Shown: positions 42,207 to 50,708 of the stretch, one piece after another | How positions within the stretch are numbered: position 1 is the stretch's first letter | Layout: each line of letters starts with the position of its first letter | NCBI GenBank assembly: GCA_040881665.1 | Contig: JBBECT010000004.1 | Coordinates: 1 to 64,000, forward strand | Direction of reading: 5' to 3' | Source of the DNA: Actinomycetota bacterium | Lineage (GTDB): Bacteria; Actinomycetota; UBA4738; HRBIN12 | Length of the DNA: 64,000 nt | Program-made: the position numbers and the translations under genes | Notes under the pieces: generated by a model | Told to the model about the DNA's origin: nothing | Database searches by the model: none | Seen by the model: only the letters and a program-made list of their open reading frames with translations

Positions 42207-42329
42207 TCACCAGATCGTTCGAACGGGGTAGCTCCGCATCGTCTCGTCTCCGGTGACGAGATCGAGATCGTCGGTGAGCGCCTGCGCGACGAGCATCCGA
42301 TCGAAGGGGTCCCCGTGGATCTGATGCTC
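42207..42329 (-). pseudogene. VapC (PIN-domain toxin) C-terminal fragment
   Basis: From a TAG at 42330-42332 the frame reads EHQIHGDPFDRMLVAQALTD, LDLVTGDETMRSYPV and stops after RTIW. HGDPFDRML and VTGDE are the last two conserved motifs (with acidic catalytic residues) of PIN toxins. The first ~90 residues and the antitoxin gene are missing. Remains of a toxin-antitoxin locus at the left edge of the restriction-modification island. Confidence 0.8.
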
Positions 42330-42473
42330 CTAGCCGACATGTCTTCGTAGGTCGAGCAGACTCGGTGCTGGGTGGCGAGCTTCCGCTGGTGGTCCAGGTT
42401 CTGCCTGCTGCGCTCCAGCTGGTAGGCGACGTTTGCGACCGCGAGCGTTTACCGTGACCAAGCTGCCCGGTGG

Positions 42474-42695
42474 TCACCGATCGGCGATCTCGGCGTCGAG
42501 GCGCTCGCGTAGCTGCCTAAGCCGCGAATCGGCGTCAGCCCTTTCGTCTGCCAGGTCCTCGGCCCAGTCCCACCGACCACGCATCCTGAGGGCATCGATA
42601 ACCGGATCAAGGTGGTCGGACTCGCTGGCCGCGTCTATGAGCTGCTCCAGGTGCCACTTCAGCTCCGGTGTCACCTGCCCGTAGCTGGTGCTCAT
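42474..42695 (-). CDS. Small hypothetical acidic helical protein
   Basis: 73 residues: STSYGQVTPELKWHLEQLID, HLDPVIDALRMRGRWDWAED and DADSRLRQLRERLDAEI. Highly charged, helical, no cysteines. AAGGAG lies 5 bases before ATG 42695. Divergent from the methyltransferase gene, 191 bases apart; could be a regulator or antitoxin-like protein of the island, but no HTH is visible. Confidence 0.6.
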   Translation of the reverse strand: MSTSYGQVTPELKWHLEQLIDAASESDHLDPVIDALRMRGRWDWAEDLADERADADSRLRQLRERLDAEIADR

Positions 42696-42886
42696 TGTTT
42701 CTCCTTCCCGCTGCTGTTGGTCCTCGGCGTGGGGAAGAATCGTCGAGGTGCTTGACACCCATGGTATCAGGCAACTTACATGGTTGTGATTCGCAGGTCC
42801 GAGGCACGGGGATGTCAGGGCTTTCCTCTAGAGTTCGTTCCTGGCTAGAATCACACGCCGGTAGTTCAATCCAGAAGGGGGTTCAA

Positions 42887-43843
42887 GTGAGCTTGACGGT
42901 CGCATCGTTCTTCGCGGGCATCGGTGGATTCGACCTTGGATTCGAGCGAGCCGGCCTGGAGACCGTCTGGCAGTGTGAGATTAAGCCCTTCTGCCTGGAG
43001 ATCCTTGAGCAGCACTGGCCTAATGTGCCAAGAGCTCACGACATCAAGGAGGTGGATCCTGAAGACATTCCAGACGTCACTGTTTGGGCCGGAGGGTTCC
43101 CGTGTCAGGACGTCTCCCTCGCCCGCATGGGCCCTCGATCCGGACTCAGAGGGCGACAGTCAGGGCTCTTCTTCGACTTTGCAAGACTTGTGGATGCACG
43201 CCGACCCCCTACTGTTGTCATCGAGAACGTCCCGGGTCTCCTTTCATCTCATGGAGGACGAGACTTCGGGATCGTCGTTCAGTCGCTGGCCGACCTCGGG
43301 TATGGCGTGGCGTGGCGTGTGCTTAACAGCCGCTACTTCGGAGTCCCCCAGTCCCGCCAGCGAGTCTTCATTGTTGGATGTGATCGAGACCCAGGACGTG
43401 CCGGACGGATACTTTTTGAGTCCGAACGCGGCGACGGGGATCCTCCGACGCGCGGACCGAATGGGGAGAAACCTCTTTCAGCCTTTAAGAGAGTCCTTGG
43501 AGATCCTGTCAAGGGACCACTCGTCAAAGGAATAGCTCACTGCCTCTACGCTGAGTCCGCCCGTCACACGGGTACGGACTGGAGTAGGAACTACGTCTCC
43601 TACCCTGAGGGGCGAGTGAGACGTCTCGTCCCCGTGGAGTGCGAGCGCCTACAGGGATTCCCTGACAACTGGACTTTCCCTCATCACCGCATCGATGATG
43701 TTGATCGTCTGGACAGCCTCCGTTATCACGCCGTGGGCAATGCAGTCACGGTGAACGTTGCCGAGTGGCTTGGTCGTCGGATCGTAGAGACGGAAGCTTT
43801 GAGGAGAAGGAAGCGCCGAAACCTGGAGTTGGTCACGGCATAG
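42887..43843 (+). CDS. DNA cytosine-5 methyltransferase
   Basis: 318-residue C5 methyltransferase. Motif I FFAGIGGFDLGFE (8-20), catalytic motif IV GGFPCQDVS with C73, motif VI VIENVPG (E113), motif VIII QSRQRVFIV, and motif X YHAVGNAVTV at the end. Single target-recognition region ~195-255. GTG 42887 follows AAGGGGG. It protects host DNA against the nuclease encoded next to it; Vsr two genes on supports 5mC in a context that deaminates to T:G. Codon use and GC are lower than in flanking genes, suggesting acquisition. Confidence 0.93.
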   Translation: MSLTVASFFAGIGGFDLGFERAGLETVWQCEIKPFCLEILEQHWPNVPRAHDIKEVDPEDIPDVTVWAGGFPCQDVSLARMGPRSGLRGRQSGLFFDFARLVDARRPPTVVIENVPGLLSSHGGRDFGIVVQSLADLGYGVAWRVLNSRYFGVPQSRQRVFIVGCDRDPGRAGRILFESERGDGDPPTRGPNGEKPLSAFKRVLGDPVKGPLVKGIAHCLYAESARHTGTDWSRNYVSYPEGRVRRLVPVECERLQGFPDNWTFPHHRIDDVDRLDSLRYHAVGNAVTVNVAEWLGRRIVETEALRRRKRRNLELVTA

Positions 43844-45017
43844 CCGATCCCTCAATCGCGTCCAGGATCTCTGCCATGTTGTCCGGCCAAAGCAGAACGA
43901 CACCCACTTGAGTGCACAGCTCCTCCCAGGAATGATCCTCAGGGCGCTTCTCCACGGCAATCACGGCCGTCACTTTAAGGTCGTACCTCGCGAGAACCTG
44001 CCTGTAGCGGAGAACCTGACCTAAGCCAAGCCGAAGCTGCTTCTCCTCGTTGGCGACCGTCATGCTCTTGACCTCGGCCACGAACAGACTGCCGCCGTCC
44101 TCCCACGCCAAATCGAAGTTGGGATCGCCAGGTCTCGGAGACTTAGGTTCGAGGTCTCGACCTCGGACGTACTCGGCCAAGGCGTTCTGAGTGGCCGCGT
44201 GTCCTCTCAAGCCCCGCTCACGAATCGCTGGGTCCACTGTGAACGGGTCCACTTGCGGAATCTGGGCGTTCTCGTCAGCCGGACGGTACTCCTCGCCTAC
44301 TGGACCGGGGGGCAGCTGAACCCCTGCACCCAGTGCAGGAGGAGCGGGCAGGGCTGGAGCAACCAGGCCTGCCATCGCCTCAAGCGCGGGCAGCACGTCG
44401 GTGCCATAGGCGTACTCGATGCCGGCCGCGGGTCCTTGCGCCTGAACGAGGTTCATCAAGTGGTCCACGGATTCTTCCGCGGCGACTGTCAATGGGGCCG
44501 GGTTCTCAAGCATGCCGCGATGCGTGGTAAGCACCGCCGCGATCGGATCAGGCAGAAGATTCAAGTTGTCCTGAACCTGTTCAAGCCGCTGAACGCGATC
44601 CGTGAAGTTCATCACTTGAACGTCCTCTGTTCCGTTCTGCGCTTCCATGTCGCCGAGCTCCACTCTGGCCTGCGCGGGGAGCAGGTTGAGACCGGTGAGA
44701 TGAATCCGACGGAGCACATACCTGTTGAGGAAGACGATCGGAAAGCCCCCCGCCAACGTTGCTTCGCCACGCTTGGACTTGGGGAGGAGGACCGAGGCAG
44801 CGACCTGCCGGTGCATGTGCACCGCGCCGGGGTGATCAATCCGAAGACGTGGCTTGCCCCCTTGTTCGCGAAGCACGACTCCAGTCGGCCTAACGCCCCA
44901 GCGCCCCACCACGATGCGCATCTCCTTGGTCAGAAGATCGTGGGGCATGGCATCGCCGAAGGCCTCGGCGATCTCGTACTCGCCTCGACCGCCACTTGGG
45001 CGCTTCATCAAGTACAT
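43833..45017 (-). CDS. Restriction endonuclease with PD-(D/E)XK domain
   Basis: 394 residues. The C-terminal ~95 residues form a nuclease core: D302 (NFDLAWEDGG), E315-V-K317 (LFVAEVKS) and a GQVLRYRQVL helix, the PD-(D/E)XK pattern. The N-terminal ~120 residues (ISLLTKEMRIVVGRWGV-type segment; VFLNRYVLRRIHLTGLNL) probably recognise DNA. The middle ~150-290 is Pro/Ala-rich linker. Convergent with the methyltransferase, 11-base overlap of 3' ends. Together with that gene and Vsr it makes a type II restriction-modification island; the family of the N-terminal part is not recognised. Confidence 0.8.
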   Translation of the reverse strand: MYLMKRPSGGRGEYEIAEAFGDAMPHDLLTKEMRIVVGRWGVRPTGVVLREQGGKPRLRIDHPGAVHMHRQVAASVLLPKSKRGEATLAGGFPIVFLNRYVLRRIHLTGLNLLPAQARVELGDMEAQNGTEDVQVMNFTDRVQRLEQVQDNLNLLPDPIAAVLTTHRGMLENPAPLTVAAEESVDHLMNLVQAQGPAAGIEYAYGTDVLPALEAMAGLVAPALPAPPALGAGVQLPPGPVGEEYRPADENAQIPQVDPFTVDPAIRERGLRGHAATQNALAEYVRGRDLEPKSPRPGDPNFDLAWEDGGSLFVAEVKSMTVANEEKQLRLGLGQVLRYRQVLARYDLKVTAVIAVEKRPEDHSWEELCTQVGVVLLWPDNMAEILDAIEGSAMP

Positions 45018-45069
45018 GGCCTTGCGAGTTTGCCTGCAGCGCCAGATGGCCGCAACCTACTCCTCAGTG

Positions 45070-45507
45070 ATGGCTGATGACCTGACGCCGACCCAGCGCT
45101 CCTACGCGATGTCTCGTGTGCGGAGTCGAGGCAATAAGTCGACCGAGCTGCGGCTTGCTCGCCTTCTACGGGAGCGGTGTATCTCGGGGTGGCGGCGACA
45201 CGAGTCGCTGCCCGGACGCCCCGATTTCGCCTTCAGGCGCGAACGCGTGGCGATCTTCGTGGATGGGTGCTTCTGGCACAGGTGTCCGCGATGCTTCCGA
45301 ATGCCTTCCACGAACATCGACTACTGGGAGGCGAAGACTGCCAGAAACGTGGAGCGCGATCGACGAACCACGCGCGAACTCAAGCAGGGCGGCTGGGTCG
45401 TTGTGCGCATCTGGGAGCACTCACTCGACAGACCGAATGTCGTCGCTTCGAGAATTCAGAAGGCACTCATGCGGGCCCGCGGGGCATCTGCACTACCTGA
45501 AGCCTGA
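45070..45507 (+). CDS. vsr: Very short patch repair endonuclease
   Basis: 145 residues, Vsr family: TPTQRSYAMSRVRSRGNKST start, LPGRPDFAF with catalytic D52, VAIFVDGCFWHRCP (GCFWH 66-70) and NVERDRRTTRELKQGGW. It nicks 5' of T in T:G mismatches left by deamination of 5-methylcytosine, so it accompanies C5 methyltransferases. ATG 45070, no strong ribosome site. Divergent from the nuclease gene (52 bases apart). Confidence 0.93.
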   Translation: MADDLTPTQRSYAMSRVRSRGNKSTELRLARLLRERCISGWRRHESLPGRPDFAFRRERVAIFVDGCFWHRCPRCFRMPSTNIDYWEAKTARNVERDRRTTRELKQGGWVVVRIWEHSLDRPNVVASRIQKALMRARGASALPEA

Positions 45508-45634
45508 GCAGCTCGCCCTTCCAGTCCATCAGCAGGGCCATGCCCTTCCCGCCGGATCGCTCATGGAACTGGATAACATCGGTGCGCACCGGCGATGGGG
45601 TCGCCCCAGCCTCGGTTGACTCCTTGGTGGGCAC
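45467..45634 (-). CDS. Small hypothetical protein convergent with vsr
   Basis: 55-residue frame from GTG 45634 (GGAAGA upstream): Ala/Thr/Pro-rich start, then TDVIQFHERSGGKGMALLMD, WKGELLRLQVV and a short tail. The second half is protein-like with a beta pattern. It overlaps the 3' end of vsr by 41 bases on the opposite strand. No family recognised; it may be a remnant at the right edge of the island. Confidence 0.4.
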   Translation of the reverse strand: MPTKESTEAGATPSPVRTDVIQFHERSGGKGMALLMDWKGELLRLQVVQMPRGPA

Positions 45635-45754
45635 CGATCTTCCGGCGGGGACGGGAAAAAGAGAGCGTGCACCAAGCGCGGCTGATGCGGACGTAGACTC
45701 CTGCTGACCTGGTCATTCAGCAATCGGAGCGCGGAGGCGAGCCCAGTACACAGA

Positions 45755-46642
45755 TTGCTGATCGACGTGTCGAGTCTGATGTACCGGGCCTTCTTCGCGC
45801 TCGGGGACGAGATGCGGTCGCAGGAGGGCGTGCCGGTCGGCGCGGTGCACGGCTACCTGGGGATGGCGACCCGGCTCGTGGCGGCACGCAGACCGGACGA
45901 GATCGTCCACGTCTACGATCACGAGTGGCGGCCGGTGGCGCGGACCGACATCTATCCCGGCTACAAGGCCAACCGGCCGCCCGATCCCGAAGGCCTGCCG
46001 AGGCAGTTCGAGCTGCTGCGCGGGTTGCTGGACGCGACGGGAACGCTGCAGGCGCAGACGGAAGGGTGGGAAGCGGAAGACGCGATCGGAGCGTTCTGCG
46101 TCGAGGCGCGGGAGACCGACCGCATCGAGATCGTCTCCGGCGACCGGGACCTGATCCCGCTCGTGCGGGACCCGGTCGTCCGCCTGTTGTTCACGGTCCG
46201 CGGGGTCTCCGATCTCCTCGAGTTCGACGAGGCGGGCGTGCTCGAACGCTACGGGGTACCGGCCTCGCGGTACCTGGACTTCGCGATCCTGCGAGGCGAT
46301 CCCTCGGACGGGCTTCCGGGCGTGCGGGGGGTCGGGGAGAAGACCGCCCGTGCCCTGGTCCAGACCTATGGCTCGCTCGACGAGATCCTGGCCGACGCCG
46401 CGACGCAGCACCCTCGGCCCGGCCCCCTGGCCGGCAAGCCCGCGGTCCGCGCGAAGCTGCTCGACGCGGCGGACTACCTGGCGGCGATGCGCAGGCTCGT
46501 ACCGATCAACATCGACGCCCCCCTCAGCGTCTGGGCCGGAGAGCGCGACGACTCGGCGCTGCTCTCGGCGGCCGACGCACTCGGCGTTCGCGGGGCCGCC
46601 CAACGGTTCGTGGCCGCCCTGGACAGCGCGGGGGCCGACTGA
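45755..46642 (+). CDS. 5'-3' exonuclease (DNA polymerase I N-terminal-like)
   Basis: 295-residue FEN/5'-3' exonuclease. The metal-binding acids occur in LLIDVSSLMYRAFFAL, VYDHEWRP, GWEAEDAIGAF and IVSGDRDLIPLV; the helix-hairpin-helix GLPGVRGVGEKTARALVQ follows. It removes RNA primers or flaps; it is separate from any polymerase domain. TTG 45755 is the best in-frame start, since motif I begins immediately after it. Confidence 0.88.
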   Translation: MLIDVSSLMYRAFFALGDEMRSQEGVPVGAVHGYLGMATRLVAARRPDEIVHVYDHEWRPVARTDIYPGYKANRPPDPEGLPRQFELLRGLLDATGTLQAQTEGWEAEDAIGAFCVEARETDRIEIVSGDRDLIPLVRDPVVRLLFTVRGVSDLLEFDEAGVLERYGVPASRYLDFAILRGDPSDGLPGVRGVGEKTARALVQTYGSLDEILADAATQHPRPGPLAGKPAVRAKLLDAADYLAAMRRLVPINIDAPLSVWAGERDDSALLSAADALGVRGAAQRFVAALDSAGAD

Positions 46643-46660
46643 GGCGCGCGACCGCGCCCC

Positions 46661-47644
46661 TCAGCCGCCGCTCGGGTCGGGCGAGAGCGGCTCGAGATCG
46701 TTCACCGCGGGGTCGCGTTCCACCGCTCGGGCTTCCTTGACGACGATCGCCGCGGTCGCGGTCAGCACGATCAGTCCACCGGCGATCACCAGCGGCGGCA
46801 GCGCCTCGCCGATCAGTACCCAGGCGGCGACCGAGCCGACAACCGGTGTGCACTGGGTGATCAGGCTCGCGAGCCACGCCTCGACGTGTCGATGGGACCA
46901 GGCAACGAGCCAGTGCCCGGTCGCGCCGGGCAGGACGGCGACCAGGACGATCCAGATCCAGTCGCCACCCACAGGCGGCCGCAGGCCCGCCTCGGGAACC
47001 CCGGCGACGGTGCTGACGACGTTGAGCACCGTGACGACGACCGCGGCAACCAGCATCACGGTCGCCATGTACTCGAGCGCGGTGACATCGCGCCGCGCCC
47101 GCTTGGAGAACAACCAGTAGGCGGTCCAGCTGATCGTCGAGGCGAACGCGAGAGTGTCGCCAAACACGCTGCGATCGCCCGAACCCGCCGACCCCACGGC
47201 GACGAGCGCAACCCCCGCGAACGACAGGAGCATGAACAGATAGTCACGCCGCTCGAGCCGCTCGCCGAAGAGCCGAACGGCGCCGAGCGCGATGAAGACC
47301 GGAGCGAGTGCGCCGATGATCGTGGCGTTCGCCACGCTCGTAATCTGGAACGCGTTGAACGTGAGCGACACGTCGAGCCCGAAGAACACTCCGCCGAGGG
47401 CACAGGCCCTGATCACGTTCCACCGGAGTCGCCGTCCGTCGAGCAGCAGGACGGCCCCGTAGATCGCGACGCCGAGCCAGAGCCGATACATCGCGAAGCC
47501 GAGGGTCGGCATCCGCACCTCTTTCAGGACGAGGGGAACCAGACCCCAGACGATCGTCGTGAACGAGACGGCGGCGATCCCCAGCTCTCGATGCTGCAGG
47601 TTCGCCACCCGGTCGCGTGCGCCGGAGACCTTGGACCGGGACAT
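46661..47644 (-). CDS. EamA-family (DMT) transporter
   Basis: 327 residues, ten TM helices in two EamA repeats (ELGIAAVSFTTIVWGLVPLV; FGDTLAFASTISWTAYWLFS), the second ending with VVGSVAAWVLIGEALPP. Probably exports or imports a small metabolite or amino acid. ATG 47644. Convergent with the exonuclease gene. Confidence 0.88.
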   Translation of the reverse strand: MSRSKVSGARDRVANLQHRELGIAAVSFTTIVWGLVPLVLKEVRMPTLGFAMYRLWLGVAIYGAVLLLDGRRLRWNVIRACALGGVFFGLDVSLTFNAFQITSVANATIIGALAPVFIALGAVRLFGERLERRDYLFMLLSFAGVALVAVGSAGSGDRSVFGDTLAFASTISWTAYWLFSKRARRDVTALEYMATVMLVAAVVVTVLNVVSTVAGVPEAGLRPPVGGDWIWIVLVAVLPGATGHWLVAWSHRHVEAWLASLITQCTPVVGSVAAWVLIGEALPPLVIAGGLIVLTATAAIVVKEARAVERDPAVNDLEPLSPDPSGG

Positions 47645-47775
47645 GGCCCGACGCTACCAGCGGGCTCGCACGGCATTGTCGGCCCTCTGTGGTTCGATGC
47701 CCCGGCACGAACACCTCCCCCGATCCGGTTCCGCCGGCGCCGACCGCGCCGGCGTTCGACAGGAGGTGTGTGTCC

Positions 47776-48453
47776 ATGCGAAGGCGCGTTCCGCTCGCCG
47801 TGCTGCTGGTGCTCGGTTGGTCCATCACGTGGCCGGTCACCGGACCACCCTCGATCGTCGCCGCGACCCCGCGAGACGCGACCGCTCGAGGAGACGATCC
47901 CCCGCCGATCGGGCGCAAGCTCCGCATCAACGAGGTGGACTACGACCAGCCCGGGTTCGACACGGGCGAGTTCGTCGAGATCGCCAACACGTCCGAGCGG
48001 CGGTACCGCCTGCGGGGCACGGCCCTGGTGTTCGTGAACGGCACCACCTCGGCCGAGTACCGGCGGGTCCGGCTCTCGGGCCGCCTCGGACCTTCCCGCT
48101 TGCTCGCCGTCGCGAGCGCCGGCGTCGAGATCGCGTCGAAGGCGCGCTCGCTCCCCCTTCCGCTCGCGCGCGACAACGTGCAGAACGGGGCGCCCGATGC
48201 CGTCGCGCTCGTCGACGTCGCCAACGGCGTGGTCCTCGATGCGATCTCCTACGAGGGCGGCATCGGCGAGGCCACGTTCACCGACATCGCCGGCACCTTC
48301 GATCTCGTGCAGGGCTCGCCCGTGTCCGAGGCGGACAGCAACGTCGATCCCGGGTCGTTGTGCCGATCCCCGCACGGGGCCGACTCCGGAGACGATGACC
48401 ACGATTGGACGGCCTGCGCCGCGACACCGGGAGCCAAGAGCGCCGGCGGTTGA
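47776..48453 (+). CDS. Secreted lamin-tail-domain protein
   Basis: 225 residues. Signal peptide ~1-30 (RRRVPLAVLLVLGWSITWPV), then an LTD domain: LRINEVDYDQPGFDTGEFVE, IANTSERRYRLRGTALVFVN and DAVALVDVANGVVLDAISYE. LTD domains in bacteria occur on secreted nucleases and cell-surface proteins; no nuclease part is present here. AGGAGG lies 9 bases before ATG 47776. Divergent from the EamA gene. Confidence 0.8.
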   Translation: MRRRVPLAVLLVLGWSITWPVTGPPSIVAATPRDATARGDDPPPIGRKLRINEVDYDQPGFDTGEFVEIANTSERRYRLRGTALVFVNGTTSAEYRRVRLSGRLGPSRLLAVASAGVEIASKARSLPLPLARDNVQNGAPDAVALVDVANGVVLDAISYEGGIGEATFTDIAGTFDLVQGSPVSEADSNVDPGSLCRSPHGADSGDDDHDWTACAATPGAKSAGG

Positions 48454-48501
48454 GCCGCGACGCCGGGCTCTCAGGGTCCGGCGGGCCGTACACTCGGGGC
48501 G

Positions 48502-48723
48502 ATGGCCACCTACGAATACGAGTGCGAGCCGTGCGGAGCGCGCTTCGAACACCGCCGGTCGATGGGCGACACCGCCGTCGACCTCGCCTGCCCCTCATGC
48601 AGCTCGCCCCGTACGCGCAGGGTCTTCTCGTTCTTCGCCACCGGCGGATCCGCGCCGGAGGCGGGGGGCGGGGGTGGCTGCGGATGCGGTGGCGCGTGCG
48701 CCTGCGGGGCCCACAGCAACTGA
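48502..48723 (+). CDS. FmdB-type zinc ribbon protein
   Basis: 73 residues: YEYECEPCGARFE and LACPSCSSPRTRRVFSFF give the CxxC...CxxC zinc ribbon of the FmdB family (putative regulators). The C terminus is a Gly/Cys-rich tail (GGGGGCGCGGACACG) with extra cysteines. Start ATG 48502. Confidence 0.85.
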   Translation: MATYEYECEPCGARFEHRRSMGDTAVDLACPSCSSPRTRRVFSFFATGGSAPEAGGGGGCGCGGACACGAHSN

Positions 48724-48748
48724 ACACGGCCCTCCCCCTGAGGGGCGA

Positions 48749-50578
48749 TCAGTCCAGATCGACGACGACGTCCTGGGCCCCGAGGCCTTCCTTCGCCGCC
48801 AGCGCGATCTGGCGAACCGGATCCCGCTCGGCGGTCGCTCGCAGCCCCGCGATCGCACGGGGATCATCGGTGGACCCGAGCCGTCGGACGGCCCGAAGGC
48901 GGATCTCCTCGTCCGGATCGTCGAGCGCTCGCAGCAACTGACCCACGGCCCCCGGCGAGCCGATCGCCGAGAGCGCCTCGACGGCGGTCTCACGCTGATC
49001 CCGGTCGACGCTCGTGAGGCGCCGGGCGAGTTCGTCGACACCGACGACCTGGTCGAGCGCCTCGCCGAGGGACGCTCGAACCTCACCACCCCGGTCGGGC
49101 AGGGCATCCAGCAACAGCGGCTCGGCGAACCGATCCATCGACACCAGCAACTCGGTGGCACCGGCGCGAAGGCGCGGATCCTCCAGTGCGGAGATCAGGC
49201 GCGTCGCGAGTCCCCGGGAGGCCCGATCATCGAGAGCCTCGATCACCGCGGCTCTGATCCGCGCGTCCGGGTCGCCGAGACTGTCGACCAGCGCGTCGAC
49301 GCTCGCCGCCTCATCCCTGACCGAGAGCGCGCGGACAGCCTCGAGCCGCACGGCCGGGCTCGGATCGACGAGCGCGCCCCGCAGCGCCTCCGCGACGAAC
49401 TCGCTCCGTATGCGTGTCAGCGCCTGCGTGGCGGCTGTGCGCACGCGGGCGGAGGGATCGCTCAGCAGAAGGATCCCGGCTTCGGCAGCGCGCTCCTCGT
49501 CGCGAGCCGGAACGAGCTCGGCCGCCAGCACGCGGTCTTCGGGGTCGAGCGACAGCGCGCGTTCGGCGCGGAGCCGCTCCAGTTCCTCGGGGCGTTCGCC
49601 GGCGAGCACGACCTTCAAACGTTCGCGACGCGGCCCGGACGAGCGCTTCAGCGCGGCCCAGACCGTCGCGGGATCGGAACCGATCCTGCGCACGAGAACC
49701 TCGCCCGCGATCTGCGCGGTGTGATCGTCGGGATCATCGAGCAGCGCGAGCACGGCGCGTGCCGCCTCCGGCTCGTCGCCGGCGAGCCGGTCCAGCGATG
49801 AGGCGCGCACCCCCGGCTGGGGATCGCCGGTCGCGATCTCGAGCGCCTCGAGCCGGACCTCCGCCGGCGCCGACGCGAGGATCCGAACGGCGAGCGATCG
49901 CACGCCTTCGGACAGATCGTGGGTCAACGCGGCGAGTGCGACCTCGTGGACCTCGGGGCGATCGATGCCCTCGAGGGCGGACAGGGCGGCGAGCCGTTCC
50001 TCGGCCGGGCGCTCGCGGGAGGCGCGCACCTCGGCTACGAGGGCGCGGACCCGCATGAGCTCGGGGTCGACCTCGATCGTCACCTCTCCGGAGGGCGCTC
50101 GGATGCCCGTGTAGGTCGTGGCGGGCACTGCTTCGGACGTCTGGACCTCGGGGGCCTCGATGTCGGGAGCCTCCCCGCCGGGAGACTCGGCGTGGGGGCT
50201 CTCGGCTTCGGATGCCTCTGCGTCGGCCGTCTCCGTTGGGGGCTTCTCGGGCTGGTCGGGCTGGTCGGCGCCTTCGCCTTCGTTCGCGATCGCTCCGGCG
50301 TGAACCTCCTGCCCGGAGCCCTCCTGCCCGGAGCCCTCCTCCCCGTCCGGCGGCCAGGGAACCTCGGGACGTGCTTGCGAGTTCCCGGCTGCGGCCGGGG
50401 GACGGACGGGGCCGGCCCCTGCGTGGTGGGCAGGAGCGGGGCCGGCCTCGCCCGGACCGAGGACCCAGCTCTCTGAACGGGCGGGAGTGGACGCACGCGC
50501 ACTACCCGCGGGGGGTGATTCCTCCTGCGGGACCTCACGCCGTCGCCGCCGCCTGTTGAAGATCGACATGTCGCCCAT
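48749..50578 (-). CDS. HEAT-repeat protein with long disordered N terminus
   Basis: 609 residues. Arg-rich start (FNRRRRRREVPQEE), then ~150 residues of Pro/Glu/Ala low complexity with repeats (GSGQEGSGQE; EASEAESPHAESPGGEA), then about 13 HEAT repeats ~190-605 of the form DPSPAVRLEAVRALSVRDE, DDPDEEIRLRAVRRLGSTDD. HEAT arrays bind proteins; phycobilin-lyase-like repeats are a related type. No enzyme motif. ATG 50578 or 50569. Confidence 0.85.
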   Translation of the reverse strand: MGDMSIFNRRRRRREVPQEESPPAGSARASTPARSESWVLGPGEAGPAPAHHAGAGPVRPPAAAGNSQARPEVPWPPDGEEGSGQEGSGQEVHAGAIANEGEGADQPDQPEKPPTETADAEASEAESPHAESPGGEAPDIEAPEVQTSEAVPATTYTGIRAPSGEVTIEVDPELMRVRALVAEVRASRERPAEERLAALSALEGIDRPEVHEVALAALTHDLSEGVRSLAVRILASAPAEVRLEALEIATGDPQPGVRASSLDRLAGDEPEAARAVLALLDDPDDHTAQIAGEVLVRRIGSDPATVWAALKRSSGPRRERLKVVLAGERPEELERLRAERALSLDPEDRVLAAELVPARDEERAAEAGILLLSDPSARVRTAATQALTRIRSEFVAEALRGALVDPSPAVRLEAVRALSVRDEAASVDALVDSLGDPDARIRAAVIEALDDRASRGLATRLISALEDPRLRAGATELLVSMDRFAEPLLLDALPDRGGEVRASLGEALDQVVGVDELARRLTSVDRDQRETAVEALSAIGSPGAVGQLLRALDDPDEEIRLRAVRRLGSTDDPRAIAGLRATAERDPVRQIALAAKEGLGAQDVVVDLD

Positions 50579-50708
50579 CCGGAGCGTAGCTCCGCCTTGC
50601 GGCCCACGCCATCCGGCTATCGGGACCTACTTTCGGCCGAGGCCGGGTACTGCGACCTACGTCCTCCGCCTGCCCTACCGCGATCTCATGGCCGGGACCC
50701 GTCGGGGA

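Noticed and set aside
42330-42473. Minus-strand segment with VAYQLERSRQNLDHQRKLAT as part of a gene
   Set aside because: Protein-like for ~30 residues, but no start, no continuation and not in frame with the VapC fragment; probably a scrap.
48640-48720. Gly/Cys coding repeat as a possible CRISPR-like or satellite repeat
   Set aside because: It is the low-complexity tail of the FmdB-type protein; no spacer-repeat periodicity. No CRISPR array was found in the window.
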